6,024 bases of DNA from Nostocaceae cyanobacterium CSSed10_463m. Its GTDB lineage: Bacteria; Cyanobacteriota; Cyanobacteriia; Cyanobacteriales; Nostocaceae. A model generated the notes under the pieces. The model was not told the origin of the DNA. It worked only from the letters and a program-made list of their open reading frames with translations, and did not search any database. Shown here piece after piece: positions 1 to 5,886 of this stretch (the stretch's first letter is position 1; every line of letters begins with the position of its first letter). The stretch covers positions 1-6,024 of the forward strand of contig PWQB01000330.1 in assembly GCA_003556955.1 (NCBI GenBank). Direction: 5' to 3'. The position numbers and the translations under genes are program-made.

Positions 1-78
1 GAAGGGGAGCAGGGGGGATAAAGAACAAATATGGTCTGATGAAATGGGGCAATTTATTTTCTGGAAATCCCATAACTA

Positions 79-101
79 GAGACGTTCCGCCCAAACGTCT
101 C
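79..101. repeat. Perfect hairpin, GAGACG repeat family
   Basis: GAGACGTT (79-86) and AACGTCTC (94-101) form a perfect 8-bp stem around a 7-base loop. No gene end lies next to it, so a terminator role for a gene inside the window cannot be argued. It shares the TAGAGACG left edge with the hairpin at 1594-1618, which suggests one dispersed repeat family. The rest of 1-180 shows no coding potential. The first 17 bases (gaaggggagcagggggg) look like the edge of another G-rich repeat. Confidence 0.6.
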
Positions 102-110
102 CGTAGAAAA

Positions 111-126
111 GTGCTGAGTGCTGAGT
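111..126. repeat. Heptamer tandem repeat GTGCTGA, 2.3 copies
   Basis: GTGCTGA occurs twice head to tail (111-117, 118-124) followed by GT. Seven-base tandem repeats are typical of heterocyst-forming cyanobacteria. The array is short and does not touch a gene. Confidence 0.5.
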
Positions 127-180
127 ATCAACTTAGTTGCTTCAAAAACTTTAAGTAATCGACACTGTTTTAATTACCTT

Positions 181-549
181 ATACCAATTTCATATAAAGA
201 TGCATAAAAAGAACCCCTCCCTAACCCTCCCCGCAAGCGAGGCTACCGTGTACACACAAGTAGTGTCTGCAAGGGTTTCAAGGTTTACAGACACTTCAAA
301 TTGTCATTACGAGTGCAGCGATAGCGGAACGAAGTAATCGCAAAACCACGGGACTATGCGATTGCTTCGTCGTTCCTCCTCGCAATGACAAGTTTTTCAG
401 CGCAATCCTAGAGCAGAACTAGACAACAAAACCAAGCGTTAGGTATAATTTTCAGACTTGTGTGTACACCGTAGGCAAGCGAGGAGGGAACCGGATTTTT
501 GTAGTGTAGGGGGGTCAAAATAATATGCAGACTCACAAATAATTGGTAT
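181..549. repeat. Composite inverted-repeat element with degenerate long arms
   Basis: Blocks recur in mirrored order at the two ends. ATACCAATT (181-189) pairs with AATTGGTAT (541-549). TGCATA (201-206) pairs with TATGCA (524-529). A C-rich block (about 212-224) faces a G-rich block (about 506-515). An 18-base arm at 243-260 (ends CTAC and CACAAG) pairs with 457-474 with one mismatch. The arms are thus about 80-90 bases long and enclose a ~195-base core with its own palindromes: AGTGTCTG/CAGACACT at 262-295 and the element at 301-391. No open reading frame of note lies inside, so it looks like a non-autonomous MITE-like element or nested dispersed repeats. I see no clear target duplication at the outer ends. 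Confidence 0.6.
301..391. repeat. REP-like palindrome (GTCATT-CGAG type) nested in the larger element
   Basis: The left arm (301-342) begins TTGTCATTACGAG and ends CGAAGTAATCGCA. The right arm (357-391) is its imperfect reverse complement, beginning TGCGATTGCTTCG and ending CTCGCAATGACAA. They are separated by a 14-base loop. Repeats of the form GTCATTGCGAG…GAAGCAATCGC are widespread in unrelated bacteria, and this appears to be a member. The arms differ by a few substitutions and about 7 bases of extra sequence in the left arm (42 against 35 bases). It is non-coding. Confidence 0.65.
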
Positions 550-561
550 TAGTCGCTAAAG

Positions 562-606
562 TACGAATTACGAATTACGAATTACGAATTACGAATTACG
601 AATTAC
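562..606. repeat. Heptamer tandem repeat GAATTAC, six copies
   Basis: Six perfect copies of GAATTAC run from 565 to 606, preceded by a partial TAC at 562-564. The array overlaps the 3' end of the methyltransferase gene: that gene's last two codons (Asn, Ser) and its TAA stop at 598-596 are made of repeat sequence. The same heptamer in the opposite plus-strand orientation lies at 5734-5773, so in both places the coding strand reads GTAATTC. Confidence 0.9.
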
Positions 607-1543
607 ACCGATGGGCAAGGGCAACCCATTCGTTTAATCGTTCACAATCAGTTACCTCAAATCCTGCTGCTGTCAAGGCTGTGGTTACACTTTCCTCATG
701 ATCTGTGGTAAATCCAGCTGTAATTAATAGTCCTGGTTGTGCTTGATTTTGACGTAAAGCTTCCCGAAAATCATCGGCGAGGGCAATATGTACCCGTGCA
801 AATATATTGGCAACAATTAAATCAAATGTATTTTTTAATTCAAGTTTTGGCACATCATTAACAGTGTTTCCACCCATCCAATGCCCCAAATCACTGCCAC
901 ATCCCAGGCTACCTTGCATCACTTGTACTTGCGGCTCTACATTGTTCAGAGATACAGTTTCCTGAGTCGCTGCTACCGCCACACTATCATTATCTAAAGC
1001 TAAGACATTTGCCCCCAGCTTCGCCATTGCTACACTCAAAATCCCCGAACCTGAACCAAAATCCAAAACCTGCATATTCGGGACTGTGTAGCGTTCCAGA
1101 AGTCGGAGGCTGACAATGGTGGCTGGATGTAACCCACTACCAAAGGCGAGGGTTTTTTGCAGTTTTAAAGTGATTTTATCTGCTATTTCAGATTGAGCAG
1201 GTGTATCACAATTGACTATAATAAATCTTTCCCCAATGGGATGCACAAGTGGTTTCGGTGCATCTGTAATTTTATTTTCAACAATATTCGTCTGAATTGC
1301 TGTTGTCATTCCAGTTCGATGCAAGGGCGAAAGCAGACTTTCAATTTTTTCTATCTGTGTCCGCGCACTGATATCGTAGGGTAAATATAACCGCATGGTA
1401 AATGTCCAATCAGAATTAGCCGAATTGGATTCTGTATATTCGGTAATATAAATATCATTAATATCAATAGTTTCGGCTAGTAAGGTACAAACCCAATCAA
1501 CAGCCTCATGGGTTGTATCCAGACTTAATTCCATCCAAGACAT
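596..1543 (-). CDS. Ribosomal protein L11 methyltransferase (PrmA) family protein, divergent
   Basis: A cytosolic S-adenosylmethionine-dependent methyltransferase of 315 residues, close to the usual 290-310 for PrmA, which trimethylates ribosomal protein L11. The N-terminal ~100 residues fit the substrate-recognition domain. The catalytic domain shows the PrmA-type loop AFGSGLHPAT (133-142), SAM motif I VLDFGSGSGILS (159-170), an acidic residue at the end of strand 2 (LALDND, D184) and VANIFARVH (244-252), equivalent to the family's NILA motif. Several canonical positions differ: S instead of C in DxGCGSG, and F for L in NILA. The tryptophan-rich W…W…HP linker motif before the catalytic domain is reduced to KPLVHPIGERF (97-107). 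It may therefore be a paralogue with another substrate, so I withhold the symbol prmA. The start at 1543 is an ATG without a clear Shine-Dalgarno; a second ATG lies at codon 4. The stop codon lies in a heptamer repeat. It follows the carrier gene on the same strand after 82 bases. Confidence 0.85.
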   Translation of the reverse strand: MSWMELSLDTTHEAVDWVCTLLAETIDINDIYITEYTESNSANSDWTFTMRLYLPYDISARTQIEKIESLLSPLHRTGMTTAIQTNIVENKITDAPKPLVHPIGERFIIVNCDTPAQSEIADKITLKLQKTLAFGSGLHPATIVSLRLLERYTVPNMQVLDFGSGSGILSVAMAKLGANVLALDNDSVAVAATQETVSLNNVEPQVQVMQGSLGCGSDLGHWMGGNTVNDVPKLELKNTFDLIVANIFARVHIALADDFREALRQNQAQPGLLITAGFTTDHEESVTTALTAAGFEVTDCERLNEWVALAHRCNS

Positions 1544-1593
1544 ATTACAGATTTAATGTGAGTCAAAAAATAATTAACGGATATATTTTCTGT

Positions 1594-1618
1594 AGAGACG
1601 GCGATTTATCGCGTCTCT
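1594..1618. repeat. GAGACG hairpin between carrier and methyltransferase genes
   Basis: AGAGACG (1594-1600) pairs with CGTCTCT (1612-1618). The stem continues inward with CGA/TCG after one bulged G at 1601, around a TTTA loop. It begins 8 bases past the stop codon of the minus-strand carrier gene, where a terminator or attenuator could sit. However, no U-tract follows it directly on the minus strand; the nearest T run is about 25 bases further on. I class it as a dispersed repeat that may influence transcript ends. Confidence 0.6.
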
Positions 1619-1625
1619 CCAACTT

Positions 1626-2492
1626 TTAGATTTGGCGACGATTAGCCCAAGATGCAAATCCAATTCCAGTCACAAACATGAGCAGACTATAAATAGCTGC
1701 TGGAACAGCCATTGTAGAATTATTCAGCAATGTAGGGGAAGATGCGATCGCGATCGCTAAAGTCCCATTTTGAATACCTACTTCTACTGTAATTGCCCTC
1801 GCGCGTTTTTCTCCTAATTTTGCTAAAGTAGCGATCGCAAAACCTAAAGCCATTGTCGCCACATTTAAAACTAGAGTTACCCAACCCACAGCCATCACAG
1901 AAGGAAGAAAATTATCTCGTTCTTGAAATATTATCCCAGTAATCACCACGGACAGGAAAAATAGAGATAGCCACTTTACAGGTTTATTTGCCTTTGTTGC
2001 TATTCCGGGAGCATATCGATTAACTACCATCCCAATTGTTAAAGGTAGAAGCGTCATCACCGCAATCTGCACAACTGTATTTAAAACAGGTAACTGTAGT
2101 GTTGTCCCTGCTCCCAAAAACGTCTGCATGGCAAAATTGATAACCAGAGGAATGGTAAAAACTGTAATTAAACTACTGATAGCTGTGAGAGTCACAGAAA
2201 GAGCAACATCTCCCTCAGCTAAAAACGTAATCATATTAGAAGTTGCGCCACCAGGACAAGCGACCAAAATCATCACCCCTACTGCTAATTCTGGGTTGAG
2301 GGGAAACATCGACGCAATGCCAAAGCCCACAATTGGTAACATGACTAACTGCGACACCAAGCCAATCACCACAGCTTTGGGATATATTAAAACTCCCTTA
2401 TAGTCGTCGAGGATCAAGGATAACCCCATGCCTAGCATGATAATAAATAGAGCCAAGGGCAGAAAAACAGCCGTCAGAAAATTTGCTTCCAT
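1626..2492 (-). CDS. Bile acid:sodium symporter (BASS/SBF) family transporter
   Basis: An inner-membrane carrier of 288 residues with about nine to ten hydrophobic segments and short loops throughout. Family hallmarks are clear: ACPGGATSNMITFLAEGD (78-95), where the CPGG turn and Ser-Asn lie in the first broken helix near the sodium sites, and EVGIQNGTLAIAIA (237-250), the second broken helix with the conserved Glu and Gln. Relatives couple sodium entry to uptake of bile acids, pyruvate or other organic anions. The sequence does not reveal the substrate here, and bile acids are unlikely in a cyanobacterium. The length is normal. The ATG at 2492 has AAGG directly before it but no well-spaced Shine-Dalgarno; the N-terminus runs straight into the first membrane segment, which supports this start. 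The gene contains three HIP1 octamers, two of them overlapping. It may be transcribed with the downstream methyltransferase gene. Confidence 0.92.
   Translation of the reverse strand: MEANFLTAVFLPLALFIIMLGMGLSLILDDYKGVLIYPKAVVIGLVSQLVMLPIVGFGIASMFPLNPELAVGVMILVACPGGATSNMITFLAEGDVALSVTLTAISSLITVFTIPLVINFAMQTFLGAGTTLQLPVLNTVVQIAVMTLLPLTIGMVVNRYAPGIATKANKPVKWLSLFFLSVVITGIIFQERDNFLPSVMAVGWVTLVLNVATMALGFAIATLAKLGEKRARAITVEVGIQNGTLAIAIASSPTLLNNSTMAVPAAIYSLLMFVTGIGFASWANRRQI
1744..1757. repeat. Two overlapping HIP1 octamers
   Basis: GCGATCGC at 1744-1751 and again at 1750-1757 share two bases. HIP1 is the palindrome hugely over-represented in many cyanobacterial genomes. Further copies are at 1831-1838, 2998-3005, 3164-3171, 3518-3525, 3632-3639 and 4445-4452. 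All lie inside the carrier and ABC genes. Confidence 0.9.
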
Positions 2493-2563
2493 CCTTAACC
2501 CGCATTAGTTAAAATAAAACCCCTTCGGATGTTACCATATTCAGGGATAAATTTGGATTATTC

Positions 2564-2579
2564 TTGACTATTTGACTAT
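2564..2579. repeat. Tandem octamer TTGACTAT x2
   Basis: TTGACTAT is repeated head to tail at 2564-2571 and 2572-2579, 72 bases upstream of the carrier gene's start, where it reads ATAGTCAA twice on that gene's strand. The position would suit a regulator site, but two short copies may be chance. I could not identify a convincing -10/-35 pair for the carrier gene in 2493-2600. Confidence 0.3.
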
Positions 2580-2648
2580 TTTCAATGAGTCCTGTTTAAT
2601 CCTCATTTTCCAGTTCCTCAGTAAGTCTTCGTCAATCATTAAAGGTTT

Positions 2649-2695
2649 GTAGTCGGGACTTTAGTCCTGAATTAAGGGCTATGAGCAATTACTAC
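2649..2695. repeat. Degenerate palindromic dispersed repeat
   Basis: GGACT-TT-AGTCC (2656-2667) is a tight palindrome. Outer pentamers GTAGT (2649-2653) and ACTAC (2691-2695) are complementary. The layout resembles a worn cyanobacterial intergenic palindrome. Nothing coding is seen here or elsewhere in 2493-2722. Confidence 0.4.
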
Positions 2696-2722
2696 GAGCT
2701 AAATTAGAATATTTGTACCTTA

Positions 2723-2886
2723 GAGGATGTTTGAAAAGTCCTATTGTTGGTAGCAAAACATTCTAGATCCCCCTAAATCCCCCTTAAGAAGGGGGACTTT
2801 GATTCTAATTCCCCCCTTTTTAAGGGGAGGCTCAAGGGGATCTGCGAGTGCCTAAAATCACAGCCAACCACTTTTCAAACACCCTC
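2723..2886. mobile_element. MITE-like foldback element, 164 bases, with 17-base inverted ends
   Basis: The left end GAGGATGTTTGAAAAGT (2723-2739) and right end ACTTTTCAAACACCCTC (2870-2886) are inverted repeats with one mismatch. Both sides carry TTA (2720-2722 and 2887-2889), a possible 3-base target duplication. Inside are further palindromes: AGATCCCC/GGGGATCT (2765-2772 and 2836-2843), a perfect 8-bp hairpin at 2778-2796, and CCCCTT/AAGGGG (2813-2827). There is no coding capacity. Ends starting GAG plus a TNA duplication would suit mobilisation by an IS5-family (IS1031-type) transposase, which is an inference. The right end lies six bases from the ABC gene's stop codon, so the hairpins may act as that gene's transcript end. 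Confidence 0.75.
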
Positions 2887-2892
2887 TTAGTT

Positions 2893-4617
2893 CTAGCTAA
2901 ATTGTTGTGCATAAAATCTTGCGTAGCGTTGCTCAAGTTTTAGCAGTTCTTCGTGGGTTCCTGATTCTACAATTTGTCCCCGTTCCAATACTAATATGCG
3001 ATCGCATCGTCGGACTGTGCTTAAACGGTGAGCAATAATGAATACTGTGCGATTCTGCATCAGTCTTTCTAAGGCTTCTTGGACTAAGGCTTCTGATTCG
3101 GAATCTAGGGCGGATGTGGCTTCGTCTAATATCAAGATTTGCGGGTTGAGAAATACCGCACGAGCGATCGCAATTCTTTGGCGTTGTCCCCCAGATAAAT
3201 TGACTCCTCTCTCTCCCACCCAAGTATAGTAACCTTCCGGTAATTGAGTAATAAATTGGTGGGCGTTGGCAATTTTAGCGGCTTCTGCGACTGCTTCCAT
3301 GTCAAAGGAATTTTGTCCAAAGGCAATATTTTGAGCAATTGTCCCGGAAAACATCACGGTTTCTTGGGGAACAATGCCAATTTGTCGCCGCAAACTCTGA
3401 AGCTTGACATCCCGAATATCTACACCGTCAATCAAGATTTCCCCGGCTTCTGGATCATAAAAGCGGGGAAGCAAATTTACAAAGGTAGTTTTACCAGCAC
3501 CGGAAGCACCAACTAAGGCGATCGCTTCTCCTGGTAATGCCAATAAACTGATATCTTTTAATACAGGTTCGCCGGGTTTGTAGGCAAAGGACACATGACG
3601 ATATTCCACTTTACCTTTGACTGGGGGTAAGGCGATCGCATTGGGCTTTTCTAATACTGTGGGTTGAATAGCCATCAATTCAAAAATCCGGTCAACGGAA
3701 GCCTCACCCTGTTTAAACTCGTTGTAGTTATTAGTAGTATGACCAATAGGATCAATTAACAACGCCGCCGCCGTTAAGTAACTAAAGAACTCTCCCACGG
3801 TTAAGTTATTTTGGGCAATTTGCCAGGTTCCCACTATGACTAAAGATACCGCACTTAAGGCTTCTAGAAAGCCCACTATCGGTATTTGAATAGCTTTGAG
3901 TCGGTCGGCAGAGTATTTGGCTTGGAAACTGCGTTCTGCTTCATTGCTAAATCGTGAAATTTCATAGTTTTCAGCAGCAAAAGCTTGTACTAAACGAATC
4001 CCGCTAAATACTTCTGTGAGAATTGCCGATAACCCAGAAACACGATTTTGACTTTTGAGGGAATACTTTCGTAACCGTTCCCCAAACCAGCCAATTAAAA
4101 TACCCATCAGTGGCGCAACAATTACTGTCGCTAGTGTCAATTGCCAATTCAGGTAAATCATGTAGATGGGGATAGCCAGCAATTGCAAAGCGCAGGGGAT
4201 AAAATCGTGAAATACCTTATTGACCACTTCCCCCACCCGGTCAATATCTTCGGTGAGACGGTAAGATAAATCACCGGCTTTTGCAGTTTCAAAATAAGTG
4301 AGATCCAGTTTTTGCAAATGGGAGTAAACCCGCTTGCGGAGGTCAAAAGCTACCCTTAAAGCCACTTTCGCCATGTACATATCTTGCACGGACTGAAAAA
4401 AGCCCCGCACGAGAAATACTAAAACTAGGATTCCAGCTAATTGGGCGATCGCTACTACATTACCTTCACCAAAGGGAGTTGCCAATCTACCTGCAAGATT
4501 AATTAAGGTTAACGTCGCCAGTACATAACCGATAATGCCAATAAATCCCTTGGTAATATTTTGCCAATGGGGTCGGAGATAGGGTGATAATTGCCAGTAA
4601 TTAGAACGGGTTTTCAA
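2893..4617 (-). CDS. ABC exporter half-transporter (fused membrane and ATPase domains)
   Basis: A 574-residue MsbA/lipid-exporter-like half-transporter that would work as a dimer in the inner membrane, using ATP to export a lipid, polysaccharide precursor, peptide or drug. The substrate cannot be told. An N-terminal six-helix membrane domain (about 22-300) includes segments near 22-44, 57-79, 133-157, 158-178, 246-268 and 275-295. The ATPase domain has the A-loop Tyr (FAY, 344-346), Walker A GASGAGKT (370-377), Q-loop VPQE (Q418), X-loop VGERGVN (467-473), signature LSGGQ (474-478), Walker B ILILDE (494-499), SALD D-loop (502-505) and H-loop His530. All catalytic residues are intact. The start is TTG (4617-4615): an in-frame TAA lies two codons upstream, GGAAG is well spaced before it, and no in-frame ATG occurs until codon 80. 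Heterocyst glycolipid and polysaccharide exporters such as HepA are of this architecture, but I cannot assign it. Five HIP1 sites occur in it. A MITE abuts its 3' end. Confidence 0.93.
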   Translation of the reverse strand: MKTRSNYWQLSPYLRPHWQNITKGFIGIIGYVLATLTLINLAGRLATPFGEGNVVAIAQLAGILVLVFLVRGFFQSVQDMYMAKVALRVAFDLRKRVYSHLQKLDLTYFETAKAGDLSYRLTEDIDRVGEVVNKVFHDFIPCALQLLAIPIYMIYLNWQLTLATVIVAPLMGILIGWFGERLRKYSLKSQNRVSGLSAILTEVFSGIRLVQAFAAENYEISRFSNEAERSFQAKYSADRLKAIQIPIVGFLEALSAVSLVIVGTWQIAQNNLTVGEFFSYLTAAALLIDPIGHTTNNYNEFKQGEASVDRIFELMAIQPTVLEKPNAIALPPVKGKVEYRHVSFAYKPGEPVLKDISLLALPGEAIALVGASGAGKTTFVNLLPRFYDPEAGEILIDGVDIRDVKLQSLRRQIGIVPQETVMFSGTIAQNIAFGQNSFDMEAVAEAAKIANAHQFITQLPEGYYTWVGERGVNLSGGQRQRIAIARAVFLNPQILILDEATSALDSESEALVQEALERLMQNRTVFIIAHRLSTVRRCDRILVLERGQIVESGTHEELLKLEQRYARFYAQQFS

Positions 4618-4624
4618 GCTTTAA

Positions 4625-4629
4625 CTTCC
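4625..4629 (-). promoter_or_regulatory. Shine-Dalgarno supporting a TTG start
   Basis: On the minus strand GGAAG ends seven bases before the TTG at 4617-4615. With the in-frame TAA immediately upstream, this fixes the ABC gene's start as the non-ATG codon. Confidence 0.65.
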
Positions 4630-4704
4630 ACAAAGATATTTTCTATTGTTAGACGCTATCAGCTTTTGGGTAGTTTCTGGATAAAAATTTTGATTTTTAC
4701 CAGT

Positions 4705-4735
4705 TTGCTTACTAGGGATAGGATGAAATTATACC
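4705..4735 (+). promoter_or_regulatory. Weak candidate promoter for the ROK kinase
   Basis: TTGCTT (4705-4710) and TATACC (4730-4735) resemble -35 and -10 boxes, but the spacing is 19 bases, longer than the ideal 17. They sit in the 133-base divergent gap between the ABC gene and the kinase, 15 bases before the kinase ATG. No clear promoter for the ABC gene could be picked on the other strand, and I see no NtcA-type GTA-N8-TAC site. Confidence 0.3.
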
Positions 4736-4750
4736 TAATCTCAAACACCT

Positions 4751-5737
4751 ATGACGTTAATTTTAGCCCTGGATTTTGGCGGAACTAAGCTGGCCGCAGC
4801 AGTTGTAAATTCTGGTGATAGGGAATGGTTACGTTATGAACGTCGTCTTTCGCCAGCTCATGCAAATGCTAGCACTGACTTGGACATCATGCGCGACCTG
4901 ATTAATTCTTTACTGCAAACAGAAAAACCTGATGCAATTGGTGTCAGTTTTGGGGGGCCAGTAGATGCTTCCACTGGAACTGTGCGACTGTCTCATCACG
5001 TCGCTGGTTGGGAAAATGTTCCGCTTAAAAACTTGCTGGAAGAAGAGTTTAGCGTTCCTGTGAATGTGGACAATGATGCTAATGTGGCTGCTTTAGGTGA
5101 ATACCGCTTTGGTGCTGGTGAGGGACATGATAGTTTGTTTTATATCACTATTAGCACTGGTGTGGGTGGTGGTTGGATACTCAATGGTCAGCCTTGGCGG
5201 GGTGTGGGTGGAATGGCTGGTGAAATTGGTCACATAGTTGTAGACCCTGCGGGGCCTGTGTGTTTGTGTGGGAAGCGGGGATGTCTGGAAAGGTTGGCTT
5301 CGGGGCCTTATATGGCGAGGAATGTTAGGGAATTTTTGGAAAACGTTCGCGGAGCGTGCGCGCAGCGCATACCGCAGAGGCGCAGAGGACGCAGAGGTGA
5401 GATTTTGAGGGGGTTGGTGGGTAATGATTTGGATTTGATTACGGGAAAGGTGGTGAGTGATGCTGCGGCGCAAGGTGATGAGTTAGCGCAGGATGTTTTA
5501 TTTAAGGGTGCTTGGGCTTTGGGTGTGGGTATTGGTAATGTGGCGAATTTGATTAACCCACAGTTGTTTATTTTGGGTGGGAGTGTAACTAAGGCTGGGG
5601 ATAGTTGGTGGGATGTGGTGCGAAAGGTGTCACGAGAAACTGCTTTACCGGAAGTTGATTTTAAAGTTGTGCCGGCGGCTTTGGGTGATGATGCGCCGCT
5701 TTGGGGTGCTGTGGCTTTGGCTAAATCGGGTTTGTAA
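4751..5737 (+). CDS. ROK-family sugar kinase (probable glucokinase) with repeat-encoded insertion
   Basis: A soluble kinase of 328 residues that probably phosphorylates glucose or a related hexose with ATP at the head of glycolysis. The N-terminus starts directly with the phosphate-binding motif DFGGTK (8-13) and no helix-turn-helix precedes it, so it is a kinase rather than a NagC/Mlc-type repressor. Other motifs are GVSFGGPVD (64-72), VDNDAN (106-111, catalytic Asp109), STGVGGG (135-141), GEIGH (157-161) and the zinc motif CLCGKRGCLE (171-180), which with His161 gives the ROK H…CxCGxxGCxE signature. Residues about 198-215 are an arginine-rich stretch encoded by dispersed-repeat DNA, inserted in frame. 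The ATG at 4751 is the only upstream choice, because an in-frame TAA lies five codons before it; no Shine-Dalgarno is visible. The TAA stop lies in the first unit of a heptamer array. The gene contains no HIP1 site. The exact sugar is unknown; N-acetyl-hexosamines are the main alternative. Confidence 0.9.
   Translation: MTLILALDFGGTKLAAAVVNSGDREWLRYERRLSPAHANASTDLDIMRDLINSLLQTEKPDAIGVSFGGPVDASTGTVRLSHHVAGWENVPLKNLLEEEFSVPVNVDNDANVAALGEYRFGAGEGHDSLFYITISTGVGGGWILNGQPWRGVGGMAGEIGHIVVDPAGPVCLCGKRGCLERLASGPYMARNVREFLENVRGACAQRIPQRRRGRRGEILRGLVGNDLDLITGKVVSDAAAQGDELAQDVLFKGAWALGVGIGNVANLINPQLFILGGSVTKAGDSWWDVVRKVSRETALPEVDFKVVPAALGDDAPLWGAVALAKSGL
5344..5398 (+). repeat. Dispersed-repeat insertion inside the ROK kinase gene
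   Basis: The segment is strikingly GC-rich compared with its flanks. It joins two repeat-like pieces: a GCG-rich palindromic part (CGTTCGCGGAGCG, then GCGCAGCGC, 5344-5369) and three GCAGAGG units at 5374-5380, 5382-5388 and 5391-5397. Such modules are typical of Nostoc-type small dispersed repeats and usually lie between genes. Here the frame stays open and encodes about 18 residues, seven of them Arg. Confidence 0.75.
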
Positions 5738-5773
5738 TTCGTAATTCGTAATTCGTAATTCGTAGTTCGTAAT
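5734..5773. repeat. Heptamer tandem repeat GTAATTC, about 5.7 copies
   Basis: There are four perfect GTAATTC units (5734-5761), one variant GTAGTTC (5762-5768) and a partial GTAAT. The first unit supplies the kinase's TAA stop (5735-5737) and the last base of its final codon. It is the inverse on the plus strand of the array at 562-606. Confidence 0.9.
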
Positions 5774-5886
5774 AAAATCATTATCGGAGATATATCAAGA
5801 TGTTTTTACAGCAATTTTACAGAGGTTTTAATGACTAGAAATAATCAAGACTATGAAATATATATTCTAAAAAAAGCTGTAATAGT

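Noticed and set aside
444..449. TATAAT as a promoter -10 box
   Set aside because: No -35 partner at suitable spacing and no gene downstream on that strand; it lies inside the repeat element.
181..549. Possible CRISPR array or structured non-coding RNA gene
   Set aside because: There are no regularly spaced direct repeats, and the blocks are mirrored rather than tandem. A MITE/REP explanation is simpler.
1594..1618. Rho-independent terminator of the carrier gene
   Set aside because: The stem is suitable, but no U-tract follows it directly on the minus strand, so I kept it as a repeat hairpin.
4591..4788. 65-codon plus-strand frame spanning the divergent promoter region
   Set aside because: Overlaps the kinase start in another frame and the ABC gene's 5' end, with no recognisable domain.
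5093..5473. Minus-strand reading frame of 126 codons inside the kinase gene
   Set aside because: Low-complexity composition (Thr, Pro, His, Arg rich) and antisense to a recognised gene; a shadow frame.
5308..5781. Minus-strand reading frame of 157 codons over the kinase gene's 3' end
   Set aside because: It is antisense to a well-supported ROK kinase. Its N-terminus (repeated ELRITNY-like residues) is just the stop-free strand of the heptamer array.
5800..5838. 12-codon ORF (MFLQQFYRGFND) with GGAG ten bases upstream
   Set aside because: Too short to support without homologues, and it lies among repeats. It might be a gene remnant but nothing shows this.
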